A stretch of DNA of 64,000 bases from NCBI RefSeq assembly GCF_003014555.1, contig NZ_PYGE01000008.1:164421-228420 (forward strand), written 5' to 3'. Numbering within the stretch: position 1 is the first letter of the stretch; each line of letters begins with the position of its first letter. The notes under the pieces were generated by a model. That model worked only from the letters and a program-made list of their open reading frames with translations, ran no database searches and had not been told where the DNA came from. The translations under genes and the position numbers were made by a program. This document shows positions 49,019 through 57,380 of this stretch, piece by piece. The DNA is from Haloactinopolyspora alba (GTDB lineage: Bacteria; Actinomycetota; Actinomycetes; Jiangellales; Jiangellaceae).

Positions 49019-52000
49019 TCACGACGCGAGCGTCACCTCGACCAACTCGGACCAGCTCATCTGCGTCCCCTCCCGCGTCACCTCGGCGAACCGCGCGTCG
49101 CCGAGGTGACGACGCGCGTCCTGCTCGATCCTCGCCGCATCCGGGTGCGAGCGATCCGGCAGCCCGTGTACGCCGGCGCTGGCCGCGAGCAACCGCGCCG
49201 CCTGCTCGTACCGGTCGAGGCGGACAGCCAGGTCCGCGACCCCGACCAGCATGTGGGCCATGACGGGTGGGGCTCCTCCCTCGGACGCCGCCTCCCAGGC
49301 GGCCACGCGGTGGGTACGCGACTCGCGGAGATCGTCGGCCAGGTAGCCGAGCAGATCGTGGATCTGTGCGCGGACGTGCGGCCGGTCCGCGGCATCGCCC
49401 AGGAGGGTGGTCGCGAGGCCGAGTTGGCGACGCGCCTCCGCCGCGTCGCCACGCAGACGTGCGAGCCCCGCCTTGGCCAGCGCCAGGGCGACCAGCGCGT
49501 ACGGCCAGGTGACACCTTCGGCGCTCCGCTCGGCCTCGGCGATCGCGGCCGCGCTGGCGTCGTGGTCGCCGTTCAGCCAGTACAGCGGGGCCTGTTGGGT
49601 GCGCACCTCGATGACGTCCTCGACGGCGCCGAGCTCGGTGAGCACCGTGACCGCCTGTTCGTAGTACTCGCAGGCGACAGCGAACTCGCCCCGCACAGCG
49701 AGTCTGCTCGCGAGCGTGGACAGGGCCAGATAGATCCCGAACCGCTCACCGAGCGTCCGGAACTCCGCGAGCGCCAGCTCCAGCTGGGCCTCGACCTCCC
49801 GGCCGCCCTGACCGAACATGGTCCGCATCTTGGCCGCCTGCCAACGAGCCATGGCACGGACCCAGGGGTCGACGCTGTCCAGCAACGACTCGAGCGCGGG
49901 AACCGCCTCGTCCGGCGCATTCAGCATGCGTTCCAGCGGGATCGCGAATTCCAGCAGCGGGTTGTCGCTGCTGGACTGCCGGCTGAACCGATACCCCTTG
50001 CGGATCCACTCCGCGCCGGTGTGCTCGTCGCCCTGCCCGGACGTCACGAAGAGCACCACCATCCCGTACGCCATCGCCCGGGCGTCGTCGGACGCCTCGC
50101 CGGGAACGTTGGCGGCCGCGATCAGCAGCTCGAGGCCCTCGGCCCGACGCCCGCAGAGCCACCAGTACCATCCGGTGGCGGCCGCGAGCCGCATCGCCGC
50201 CTGCGCCTCACCGGCTGCGATCGCTCCCCGTAGCGCGGCGCTGAGGTTGTCGTGGTCGGCCTCGAGCGTGGCGAGCCATTCCAGTTGCTCGGCACGGCGC
50301 AGATGTGGCTCCGCGGTCTCGGCGAGCTCGGTGAAGAACGCCAGGTGAGCTCCACGGGCCTGATCCGGCTCCCCCGCTTCGGCGAGCCGATCGGCGGCGT
50401 ACTCCTTGATCGTGGTGAGCATCCGATAGCGCGGGGCGTCATCGCCCTCGGTGACCAGCAGTGACTTCTCAGCCAGCGAGGTCAGCAACTCGAGCACCTG
50501 GTCCTGCTCGACGGAGTCGCCGACACAGACCCACTCGGCCGCCTCCAGGCTCGCCCCGCCCGAGAACACCGACAGCCTGCGCAGGACGGTCCGCTCGGCA
50601 TCGGTGAGCAGCTCCCAGCTCCAGTCGACCACCGCGCGCAGCGTCTTGTGCCGTGGCAGTGCGGTACGGCTCCCGCTGGTCAGCAGGCGGAACCGGTCGT
50701 CGAGCCGGTTGGCGAGCTGCTCCACGGTCATGGTGCGCAACCGGGCGGCGGCGAGTTCGATCGCCAGCGGCATTCCGTCCAGGGCCCGGCAGATCCGCAC
50801 CATCAGCGCCTCGGTGTGTTCGTCGGTGCCGAGATCCTGGCGTACCGCGCCGGCACGATCCCGCAGCAACCGGAGTGCCGGCGAGGACGCGGACTCGGCC
50901 CGGCCGGCGCCGGTGGGCATCGCCAGCGGCTCGACCTGCCACAACGCTTCGCCGGTGATACCGAGCGGCTCCCGGCTGGTCGCCAGGATCCGCAGCCGGC
51001 GGCACTCCCCGAGGACCCGTTCGGCCAGCGCCGCCACCGACTCGATCACGTGCTCACAGTTGTCCAGGATCAGCAGCATCTCGCGATCGCGGACCGCGGC
51101 GACCAGCCCTTCGACGGGGTCCTCGCTCGGTGCCGCGCCGAGCAGCGCGTCCCGGAGCCCGAGCCCGGCCAGCGCCTTCTGCGCCACGTCGCCGTCGGCG
51201 CCGATCGGGGCGAACTCGATCAGCCAGGCCCCGTCAGGCAGGCCGCTGCTCAGCGTGCGCGCGGTCTCGGTGGCCAGCCTGGTCTTGCCCGCGCCGCCCG
51301 GCCCGATCAGGGTGGTCAGCCGGTGCTCCCCCACCAGCCCGCGGACCGCGGCGACGTCAGCGTCGCGGCCGACGAAGCTGGTGAGCTCGGCCCGCACGTT
51401 GGTCGTGCGGGTCTCCTCCCGCTGCCCCACCTCGCCCCGCAGCAGCGCGACGTGCAAGGCCGACAGCTCCGGCGAGGGGTCGACCCCCAGCGCATCGGCC
51501 AGGGCCTCCCTCGTGCGCTCGTACACGACCAGCGCCTCGCTGCCGCGACGGGCCGCGGCGAGAGCACGCATCAGCGCGGCGACCAGCCGTTCGCGCAGTG
51601 GATGCGCCGCCACCAGGTCGGTCAGCTCCGGAACGAGCTCCGCCGCGTGGCCGAGGCTGATCTCCGCCTCGAACCGGTCCTCCACGGCCGTCAGGCGCAG
51701 CCCCTCGAGCCTGGTGACGGCCGCGTCGAACGCGGCGCTGTCATGCAGACCGACGTCCTCCATGGCCGCGCCGCGCCACAACGCGAGTGCCTCGCGCAGC
51801 AGCGGCGCCTTCCGTGCGTCCTCGTCCTCGCGGGCCCGGCCGACGAGGCGTTCAAACCGGGCGGCGTCCACGACATCGGGGTCCACCGCCAGCCGATAGC
51901 CGTCGGTCCGCCCCTCGACCGATCCTTCCGGCAGCACCTTCCGCAGCCGCGAGACCAACCGTTGCAACGAGTTCGCCGCGTCGGAGGGCGGGTGCTCGCC

Positions 52001-52153
52001 CCAGATCCAGTCGACCAGCCTCCCCTTCGGGACGACGTGCCCCGGTTCGAGCGCGAGGGCGATCACCAGCGCGCGCAACCGCGCGCCCGGCACGTCGGCC
52101 AGGACGCCGTCGTCCGTGCGCACCTCGAACGGTCCGAGCACGCCGATCTGCAT
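49019..52153 (-). CDS. SARP-family regulator with NB-ARC and TPR domains
   Basis: The 1044-residue AfsR-like activator starts with an OmpR-type winged helix (QIGVLGPFEVRTDDG, then LRALVIALALEPGHVVP and SLQRLVSRLRKVLP) and a bacterial transcriptional activation domain (about residues 95-240). An NB-ARC ATPase follows (Walker A IGPGGAGKTRLATE near residue 281, LLILDNCEHVIES, ATSREPLGITGEALW). The C-terminal half is TPR-like. Such regulators activate natural-product and export genes. The convergent DrrAB-DUF4097 operon ends 4 bp from its stop and is a reasonable target, which is inference. The length is normal for large SARPs. Confidence 0.93.
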   Translation of the reverse strand: MQIGVLGPFEVRTDDGVLADVPGARLRALVIALALEPGHVVPKGRLVDWIWGEHPPSDAANSLQRLVSRLRKVLPEGSVEGRTDGYRLAVDPDVVDAARFERLVGRAREDEDARKAPLLREALALWRGAAMEDVGLHDSAAFDAAVTRLEGLRLTAVEDRFEAEISLGHAAELVPELTDLVAAHPLRERLVAALMRALAAARRGSEALVVYERTREALADALGVDPSPELSALHVALLRGEVGQREETRTTNVRAELTSFVGRDADVAAVRGLVGEHRLTTLIGPGGAGKTRLATETARTLSSGLPDGAWLIEFAPIGADGDVAQKALAGLGLRDALLGAAPSEDPVEGLVAAVRDREMLLILDNCEHVIESVAALAERVLGECRRLRILATSREPLGITGEALWQVEPLAMPTGAGRAESASSPALRLLRDRAGAVRQDLGTDEHTEALMVRICRALDGMPLAIELAAARLRTMTVEQLANRLDDRFRLLTSGSRTALPRHKTLRAVVDWSWELLTDAERTVLRRLSVFSGGASLEAAEWVCVGDSVEQDQVLELLTSLAEKSLLVTEGDDAPRYRMLTTIKEYAADRLAEAGEPDQARGAHLAFFTELAETAEPHLRRAEQLEWLATLEADHDNLSAALRGAIAAGEAQAAMRLAAATGWYWWLCGRRAEGLELLIAAANVPGEASDDARAMAYGMVVLFVTSGQGDEHTGAEWIRKGYRFSRQSSSDNPLLEFAIPLERMLNAPDEAVPALESLLDSVDPWVRAMARWQAAKMRTMFGQGGREVEAQLELALAEFRTLGERFGIYLALSTLASRLAVRGEFAVACEYYEQAVTVLTELGAVEDVIEVRTQQAPLYWLNGDHDASAAAIAEAERSAEGVTWPYALVALALAKAGLARLRGDAAEARRQLGLATTLLGDAADRPHVRAQIHDLLGYLADDLRESRTHRVAAWEAASEGGAPPVMAHMLVGVADLAVRLDRYEQAARLLAASAGVHGLPDRSHPDAARIEQDARRHLGDARFAEVTREGTQMSWSELVEVTLAS

Positions 52154-52244
52154 CGGGCCGATTGTGCCAGGACTCGGCCCGTCCCGATCGTCGACGCTGC
52201 GCAGTCAGGGCCCGGTCCACCAGTTCGCCGGGTGCCTTCCACGC

Positions 52245-52299
52245 TTGAGCGGGATGCCGATCCCGTTTACAATCCAGCATAAGCGGGATCGTCATCCCG
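52245..52299 (+). promoter_or_regulatory. Promoter with two TetR-type operators
   Basis: A -35 TTGAGC (52245-52250) and -10 TACAAT (52268-52273) have exact 17-bp spacing. Operator 1, CGGGAT-GCCG-ATCCCG (52250-52265), fills the spacer. Operator 2, CGGGAT-CGTC-ATCCCG (52284-52299), lies just after the predicted start site. The same motif recurs at the TetR gene at 54.1 kb. The leader to the SDR start is about 160 bases with no gene. Confidence 0.75.
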
Positions 52300-52438
52300 A
52301 TTCCGGTCCGTATGTGCGGCCTCGTCTCGACGCGCGGCACGACGCCGTCGCCTCCGAGCAGGCCGCCGAGCAGCAAGAACGGCGCACCCGTGCGCCGGCC
52401 GAACTCGACCGTCCGCCTCGCGACCAAGGAGCGATATC

Positions 52439-53281
52439 ATGGACCGTTCTCCAGCGGTGCTCGTCACCGGATCATCCTCCGGGATCGGACGGGCGAGTGC
52501 TCTCGCCTTGGCCCGAGCGGGTCTGCCGACGTGGGCGTCAGCGCGCCACCCCGAGAAGCTCGCAGATCTGGCTGCCGCAGGGTGCCGGACGCTCCGGCTG
52601 GATGTCACCGACGACGCCTCCATGGTGGCGGCGGTCAGGTCCGTCGAGTCCGAGCACGGGGCGGTCGGGGCGCTCGTCAACAACGCCGGATACACCCAGA
52701 TCGGCGCGTTGGAGGATCTTCGGCCCGAAGCTCTGCGGCGGCAGTTCGACACCAACGTCTTCGGGCCCGCACGCCTGTGTCAGCTCGTGCTGCCCGGCAT
52801 GCGCGCGCAGCATGCGGGCACGATCGTCAACGTCGGCTCTGCCGCCGGCCTCGTCACCCCACCGGCGTCCGGTGCGTACAGCATGTCGAAATATGCGATC
52901 GAGGCGCTCAGCGACGCCCTCCGGCTCGAGGTCGCGCCCTTCGGGATCCGCGTCGTCCTCGTGGAGCCTGGAGCCGTCCGGACCGACTTCATCGACACGG
53001 GCCGCGCGAAGATCCCCGAGGGCGGCACCGGTGCGTACGACGCGTTCGTGCGAAACGTCGTCGCCATGACCGAGCGCGCGCACCGGCCAGGAGCGAGGGG
53101 CGTCCTCGCCGCCGACGACGTCGCCACCGCGATCGTCGACGCCGTCACCTCGCGGCGTCCGCCGACCCGCTACCGGCTCGGGGCTCAGGCCCGAATCATG
53201 CCCAAGCTGCGTCGTGCCACCGGAGACCGGCTGTGGGATCGCCTGATGCTCCGGATGGCACCGTTCGCGGACGGCGCGTAG
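52439..53281 (+). CDS. Short-chain dehydrogenase/reductase
   Basis: The 280-residue classical SDR has the cofactor motif VLVTGSSSGIGRASALAL, LDVTD, the NNAG motif in ALVNNAGYTQIGAL, catalytic Ser in VNVGSAAG and YxxxK as YSMSKYAIEALSDALRLEVA. PFGIRVVLVEPGAVRTDF follows. It resembles broad SDRs acting on lipids or steroids; the substrate is unknown. A good ribosome site (AAGGAG) precedes the ATG. The promoter about 160 bp upstream carries two operators matching those of the TetR gene downstream, so it is likely repressed by that TetR. Confidence 0.92.
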   Translation: MDRSPAVLVTGSSSGIGRASALALARAGLPTWASARHPEKLADLAAAGCRTLRLDVTDDASMVAAVRSVESEHGAVGALVNNAGYTQIGALEDLRPEALRRQFDTNVFGPARLCQLVLPGMRAQHAGTIVNVGSAAGLVTPPASGAYSMSKYAIEALSDALRLEVAPFGIRVVLVEPGAVRTDFIDTGRAKIPEGGTGAYDAFVRNVVAMTERAHRPGARGVLAADDVATAIVDAVTSRRPPTRYRLGAQARIMPKLRRATGDRLWDRLMLRMAPFADGA

Positions 53282-53282
53282 T

Positions 53283-53471
53283 ACGTCACGTGGTCGGATC
53301 CGTCGTCTGGGTGCCGATGACGCTCAGGAGCTGCAGCGCGGACAGGTCCCCGTGGCCGCGGCATCCGCCGCCGCGAGCCTGGGACCGGAAGGCATCCGGG
53401 TCAACGCCATCGCGCCCGGGACGACCGTCACCGGCTCGGTTCTCCGCCTTGACGGCGGCTTGGGGGCATAG
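53283..53471 (+). pseudogene. C-terminal remnant of a second SDR
   Basis: An open frame of 62 codons ends in LGPEGIRVNAIAPG, VTGSVLRLDGG, LGA and stop, the conserved C-terminus of FabG-like SDRs. No start, Rossmann motif or YxxxK is present. The first half (LGADDAQELQRGQ) is joined directly to the late part, so an internal deletion is likely. It follows the intact SDR by 1 base and has no ribosome site. Confidence 0.7.
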
Positions 53472-53499
53472 CCGCCGGCTGCTGCGGCCTCGGGCCGCT

Positions 53500-54045
53500 T
53501 CAGCTGTGCGCGCGCAGCCCCTGGACGGTGATCTCCAGGACGCGGCGGCGCGCGTCCGGATCCGTGCTGTCGTCGCGCGCCAAGCAGCCCGCGATCAGCG
53601 CTTTCACGTCGTCCACGTCGATGTCGTCGCGGACGTCCCCGGCCTCCTGCGCCGCGCGCAGAAGGCTGCCGAGCGAGCGCTTGATGTCGTATCCGGCGCG
53701 CGCCGCGGCCTCCTCGACGTCGTAACCGAGCTGAGAGAGTGCGCCGGCAAGCCCGTAGTCCACCGAGGCCTGGTCGACCATGTGCGCGAAGTACGCGAAG
53801 AAGGCCGGACCGGGCTCGAGCCGCTCCGCGAGCGCTGCCGCCTCCGTCTCGAGCTTCTCGATCTTGTCTTGGACGATCGCGTCGTAGAGCGCTCGCTTTG
53901 TCGGAAAGTGCCGGCTGACAGTGCCGGTGCCGACGCCGGCGCGCCGCGCGATCTCGGCGACGGTCACGCCGGGGCCGTCAGTCGCGAACGCCTCGGTTGC
54001 GGCAACCAGCACGCGTTCCCTGTTGCGCCTCGCATCGGCTCGCAC
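53500..54045 (-). CDS. TetR-family repressor of the SDR locus
   Basis: The 181-residue repressor has an N-terminal HTH (RERVLVAATEAFATDGPGV, then VAEIARRAGVGTGTVSRHFP) and a ligand domain of the TetR_C SBI88-like type. GTG 54045 has GGAGG about 10 bases upstream. It sits between SDR genes or remnants on both sides, and its upstream region carries two CGGGAY-N4-RTCCCG sites matching two at the SDR promoter 1.8 kb away. Autoregulation and SDR repression are inferred. The ligand is unknown. Confidence 0.92.
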   Translation of the reverse strand: MRADARRNRERVLVAATEAFATDGPGVTVAEIARRAGVGTGTVSRHFPTKRALYDAIVQDKIEKLETEAAALAERLEPGPAFFAYFAHMVDQASVDYGLAGALSQLGYDVEEAAARAGYDIKRSLGSLLRAAQEAGDVRDDIDVDDVKALIAGCLARDDSTDPDARRRVLEITVQGLRAHS

Positions 54046-54077
54046 GCTGCCCGCCCCTCCGTCTTCCCTTCGAGACC

Positions 54078-54128
54078 TTCACATCCGGGACGGCCATCCC
54101 GTATAGTAAAAGCGGGACGCCCGTCCCG
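54078..54128. promoter_or_regulatory. Two TetR operators with a rightward promoter
   Basis: Operator 3, CGGGAC-GGCC-ATCCCG (54086-54101), lies between TTCACA (54078-54083) and TATAGT (54102-54107), an 18-bp spacing reading rightward into the SDR remnant. Operator 4, CGGGAC-GCCC-GTCCCG (54113-54128), follows. On the minus strand TACTAT (54108-54103) is a possible -10 for the TetR gene. Confidence 0.72.
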
Positions 54129-54197
54129 CACAAGCCTACCCACGAAGCCACGCACGGGGCGCACCGCGCCGCCACGCGCGCCAGACGAGGAGGTCTC

Positions 54198-54266
54198 ATG
54201 CCCGGCCGCCATCTCCCCCGGCACCCGGGACGTCTCGAACTCGTCGCGGCGAAGGCACAGCCATGA
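54198..54266 (+). CDS. 22-codon ORF with a strong ribosome site
   Basis: ATG 54198 is preceded by GAGGAGG at ideal spacing and encodes MPGRHLPRHPGRLELVAAKA then QP. Its TGA overlaps the ATG of the SDR remnant (ATGA). It may be a leader peptide that couples translation or the eroded end of a lost gene. No conserved feature is seen. Confidence 0.4.
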   Translation: MPGRHLPRHPGRLELVAAKAQP

Positions 54267-54892
54267 CGTCGGTGGTGATGACCGGTGGCACGTCCGGCAT
54301 CGGCGCCGTTGCGGCCCAGAGCCTCGCGGCCACCGAGGACGTCCACGTCGTACTCGGAGCGCGCCGGCCCGGGCCGGCCGGTGTGCCGGTCGAATCACTC
54401 GACCTGTCGAGCATGCACAGCAGGACCCTGACCTCGACGGCGATTCGAGGAAGGCCGGTGGACGTGCCTACGCGGCATCCAAGCTGTGCTCCGTCCTGAC
54501 GGCGCGGGCGCTCGCCGCACGTCCGATCGCCGCGACTCGTGGCATCTGCGCCGTCGCGTACGACCCGGGATCCACGCCCGGCACGGACCTCGCCCGTGAC
54601 GGCTCCGCCGCCCTGTGGTTCGCGTCGTGGCTCTTCAGCAGCCCGTTGGGACGCGCGGTAACCCCGGTTCTCCGACGTGGACGTCGCCGGTCGGACGCTG
54701 GCCGGCCTCGCCTTGCGCCGGCACCGCGCACCTTCGGGCCGCGTCTACGCCGCACTCCGCCGTGGCGCTCTCACCTGGCCCGACCCATCCGAACTGGCTT
54801 TGGACGACGACGTGATGGCCAGGCTCTGGGCGGACAGCGCCCGTCTCGCCGGCGTGCCGGACGGCACCGGAGGCGGACTCGAAGGGTACTGA
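54263..54892 (+). pseudogene. SDR pseudogene with internal deletion and frameshifts
   Basis: The N-terminus is a proper SDR cofactor site (MTSVVMTGGTSGIGAVAAQS, then HVVLGARRPGPAG). After about 55 codons the homology jumps, in another frame, to the YxxxK helix and beyond (GGRAYAASKLCSVLTARALA, AVAYDPGSTPGTDLARDG). It shifts again to VDVAGRTLAGLALRRHRAPS and GRVYAALRRG to the stop. Roughly 100 codons of the middle are missing. It resembles protochlorophyllide-reductase-like SDRs. It keeps the operator-bearing promoter of its probable repressor. Confidence 0.8.
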
Positions 54893-54935
54893 ATGATCAC
54901 GGACGTCGTCGACAAGGATCCGAAGGGGTGCCGCT

Positions 54936-55247
54936 GTGCTCGTGACCGTCGCTCTCGCGTTCGTCGCCGGCTTCATGATCGGCAACGGACTGCCGTACTA
55001 CCTCGAGGGGAGCGCCGGACGTGGTGCCAACCCGTCGCCGTTCCCGGATTCCCCGCACGCCGCCGTCGCCGTCGGAACGATCGCGATTGCCGTCGGGGCC
55101 ACCTGCGCGTGGCTGGCGGACATCCCCGCGCGCCCCGTGGCCGGCGGCGTGGCTTTCGGGCTCGGATGGCTCGCCGTCGGGATGATCCACGCCGGCAACT
55201 GGACCGGCGACCCGTGGCGCAAGCGGGCTCGGACGACGGAGCCGTGA
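54936..55247 (+). CDS. Small membrane protein
   Basis: The 103-residue protein has three hydrophobic segments (TVALAFVAGFMIGNGLPYYL, AVAVGTIAIAVGATCAWLAD, AGGVAFGLGWLAVGMIHAGN). The GNGLPYY and PSPFPDSP patterns resemble a conserved actinobacterial membrane protein type of unknown role. GTG 54936 has AAGGGG 6 bases upstream. It lies 43 bp after the SDR remnant on the same strand and may be read from the same transcript. Confidence 0.7.
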   Translation: MLVTVALAFVAGFMIGNGLPYYLEGSAGRGANPSPFPDSPHAAVAVGTIAIAVGATCAWLADIPARPVAGGVAFGLGWLAVGMIHAGNWTGDPWRKRARTTEP

Positions 55248-55308
55248 CGACGACGGTCGCGCTCGGCCGGGGGTAATCTGGAGTATCTCCCGACCACCGG
55301 AGGCTCAG

Positions 55309-55593
55309 GTGCTGTTCGCGCTCACGGCGACGTTCGTGGCACTGTTCGGCGCCGGTCCCGGCGCCGCGGTCCCCGGTGGGCTGACCGCCGGCGTGTTGTC
55401 GGTGGCGGTAGTGGTCCTGGTCGCCGCCCTGCTGGTGCGGGTCGCGCCCGCGGTCCGGGGTACCGACGCCACCGTCCGGTCGCGGTCGCTGCGCCGTCAC
55501 GCCGCACGCCTGGGCAGGATCGTCGTCCGCGATCCCGACGCGCCCGGCCGCCCTCGGCCGCGAGCACCGGGACGCATGGTCGTCTCCGCGTAG
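55309..55593 (+). CDS. Small membrane protein (DUF6412-like)
   Basis: The 94-residue protein has two helices (ALTATFVALFGAGPGAAVPG and GVLSVAVVVLVAALLVRVAP) and a basic C-terminal tail (RSRSLRRHAARLGRIVVRDP). It matches my recollection of the DUF6412 family found beside the second YidC gene in actinobacteria. GTG 55309 has GGAGG 6 bases upstream. The role may be linked to the insertase that follows. Confidence 0.7.
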   Translation: MLFALTATFVALFGAGPGAAVPGGLTAGVLSVAVVVLVAALLVRVAPAVRGTDATVRSRSLRRHAARLGRIVVRDPDAPGRPRPRAPGRMVVSA

Positions 55594-55709
55594 CGGCGCC
55601 GGCCACCTCGACTTCTCCCTCGACTCTCTCCTTCGGGCCGTAGGCCGCATCTGCCGCGGAGACGCACCCGTGTGCCGTCGTCCCGCCGCACCGAAGGGCT
55701 CATCCACGC

Positions 55710-56441
55710 ATGTACACGTTCGGTCCTGTCGCGTTTCTCGTTGGTCTCGTCTCCTCGGTCGTCACCGCCCTCGTCGGGTTGCTGTCCCCGCTGGCCGGTG
55801 CCGCCGCGCCCGCCCTGTCCGTCGTCGTCCTGACCCTGCTCGTCCGAACCGCCCTGGTGCCCGTCGGCTGGAGCCAGGTGCGCGCCGAGTTCACCCGCCG
55901 CCGGCTGGCGCCCCGGCTGGCCGATCTGCGCCGCACGTACGGTGACCGCCCGCAACGGCTCCGCGAGGAGACCATGCGGCTGTACCGCGACGAGGGCACG
56001 TCGCCGCTGGCCGGCTGTCTGCCGGCGTTGCTGCAGGCGCCGGTGTTCCTCGCTGTCTACGGCCTGTTCCTGTCGCCGGAGGTGCACGGCGAGCCGAACA
56101 CCCTGCTGGCCGGGACGGTGTTCGGCGTGCCGCTGGGAGAGCGTCTCATGGCGGCCGCCGGCGACCCGGTCGCGGTCGCGCTGTTCGCCGGGCTCGGCCT
56201 CGCACTGGGGGTCGTCGCCTGGCTGCAGCGGCGGACCACGCCGCCTGCGCCCGTCGAGCCCGAGACCGAGGCGGCGGAGACGATGCAGCGAGTGACCGGT
56301 GTGCTGCCGTTCCTCGTGGTGGTTGCGGTTCCGGTGGTGCCGCTGGCCGCGGTCGTCTACCTGGTCACGACGACGACGTGGACGCTGGTCGAACGCGTCG
56401 TCCTCCGCCGCGTGCTGGCGACGAGGCAACCGTCGACCTGA
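55710..56441 (+). CDS. YidC/Oxa1-family membrane protein insertase paralogue
   Basis: The 243-residue protein has five helices of the YidC core. Landmarks are ALSVVVLTLLVRTALVPVGW, the cytoplasmic coiled segment FTRRRLAPRLADLRRTYGDR, then EGTSPLAGCLPALLQAPVFL and AVYGLFLSP. The positively charged groove Arg is in LVRTALVPVG. The protein is short and lacks the long basic tail of the main actinobacterial YidC. It is therefore probably the second paralogue found with DUF6412, not the housekeeping insertase. The start has only a weak ribosome site. A strong hairpin follows the stop. Confidence 0.88.
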   Translation: MYTFGPVAFLVGLVSSVVTALVGLLSPLAGAAAPALSVVVLTLLVRTALVPVGWSQVRAEFTRRRLAPRLADLRRTYGDRPQRLREETMRLYRDEGTSPLAGCLPALLQAPVFLAVYGLFLSPEVHGEPNTLLAGTVFGVPLGERLMAAAGDPVAVALFAGLGLALGVVAWLQRRTTPPAPVEPETEAAETMQRVTGVLPFLVVVAVPVVPLAAVVYLVTTTTWTLVERVVLRRVLATRQPST

Positions 56442-56448
56442 CCTGCAT

Positions 56449-56494
56449 GTGATGGTGGTGCGTCCACCGGCGCTGGTGAACGCACCACCATCAC
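56449..56494. terminator. Bidirectional hairpin after the YidC paralogue
   Basis: Perfect 15-bp arms GTGATGGTGGTGCGT and ACGCACCACCATCAC flank a 16-base loop. It lies between the convergent YidC and methyltransferase genes and overlaps the latter's stop codon. Confidence 0.75.
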
Positions 56495-57315
56495 AACCGA
56501 ACCCGCACGGCGGTCACGGCCAGCGTGGTGTAGTGCATCGTGAACCGTCCGCCCAGGGCGTTGATGGCGCGCCCGACCGCGTCCAGGATCTCGGCCAGCT
56601 GGTCGGGCTCGAGCCGGGTGAGGCCGCCGGTGGTGGGCAGCAGGTCCAGCCACTGGTCCCGTGTGTAGGACCGCTGCCAGTCGTAGCGCCACTGTTCGGG
56701 CTCGTCGAAGCGTTCGGTCGCACGGATCCTGTCGGCGAACGTCGCGTATGCGGACTGGTAGGCCTCGAGCGGACGCCGGGCCTGCTGATCGTTCAGCGGG
56801 GAGTCGGGCGCTACTCGCCGGAACGCGGCGGCGAACGGCTCGGCCACCTCGACCGGCGGCTCGAACACGTGCCCGAAGACCGCCAGCCGCCCGTTCGGGC
56901 GCAGCACCCGGCCCGCCTTCGCGGCACCCTCGGCCGGGTCCACCCAGTGCCACGACTGGGCGGCGACGACGGCGTCGAACGTCCGGCCGGCCGGCTGCCA
57001 CGCTTCGAACGTCGACACCTCGACCGGCAGGCTGTGTGCTCGGGCGACATCGGCCATCCGCGCGTCGGGCTCGACACCGAGCACCGCGCACCCGGCGGCC
57101 CGGAACTGGCGGGCCGCGATACCCGTGCCGCAGCCGACGTCGAGCACGTCGGGTCCGGGGCTCCCGGCGGCGATCCGCGCCACGAGCGCCTCTGGGTACC
57201 GCGGTCGAGCCTGGTCGTAGCGCTGCGCGTCCGCGCCGAACGACTCGGCCGTACGCCGGGCTCGGTGCATCTCGACAGGAGACGTTCCGGGCTGCTCGGG
57301 CGGTAAAGTGGGCAT
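56491..57315 (-). CDS. Class I SAM-dependent methyltransferase
   Basis: The 274-residue enzyme has the AdoMet motif I VLDVGCGTGIAARQFRAAGC, followed by VLGVEPDARMADVAR, and the motif II/III region TFDAVVAAQSWHWVDPAEGA and AGRVLRPNGRLAVFGHVFEP. It is of the Methyltransf_11/UbiE-like type with the acceptor unknown. It is divergent from a TetR gene, and the 65-bp gap carries a palindromic operator overlapping its start region. It is therefore a likely target of that repressor. ATG 57315 is used; a later ATG at residue 16 is possible. Confidence 0.9.
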   Translation of the reverse strand: MPTLPPEQPGTSPVEMHRARRTAESFGADAQRYDQARPRYPEALVARIAAGSPGPDVLDVGCGTGIAARQFRAAGCAVLGVEPDARMADVARAHSLPVEVSTFEAWQPAGRTFDAVVAAQSWHWVDPAEGAAKAGRVLRPNGRLAVFGHVFEPPVEVAEPFAAAFRRVAPDSPLNDQQARRPLEAYQSAYATFADRIRATERFDEPEQWRYDWQRSYTRDQWLDLLPTTGGLTRLEPDQLAEILDAVGRAINALGGRFTMHYTTLAVTAVRVRL

Positions 57316-57324
57316 GTGGTCACT

Positions 57325-57346
57325 CTAGTGGGCATGCGCCCACTAG
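57325..57346. promoter_or_regulatory. TetR operator shared by divergent genes
   Basis: Perfect arms CTAGTGGGC and GCCCACTAG surround four bases. A partial copy (AAGTGGGCATG) overlaps the methyltransferase start codon just to the left, giving a direct repeat of AGTGGGCATG. It is a likely binding site for the adjacent TetR protein. Confidence 0.7.
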
Positions 57347-57380
57347 ACAATCGACACCCGACCGACGAGAGGATCGCCCA

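Noticed and set aside
46463..52153. Natural-product biosynthetic cluster signalled by the SARP
   Set aside because: No synthase, tailoring or carrier-protein genes are present; the region holds only transport and regulation.
52312..54945. Open frame of nearly 880 codons across the SDR/TetR locus
   Set aside because: It runs out of frame through an intact SDR and antisense to TetR; only its 54.4-54.66 kb part carries SDR homology, and that belongs to the pseudogene.
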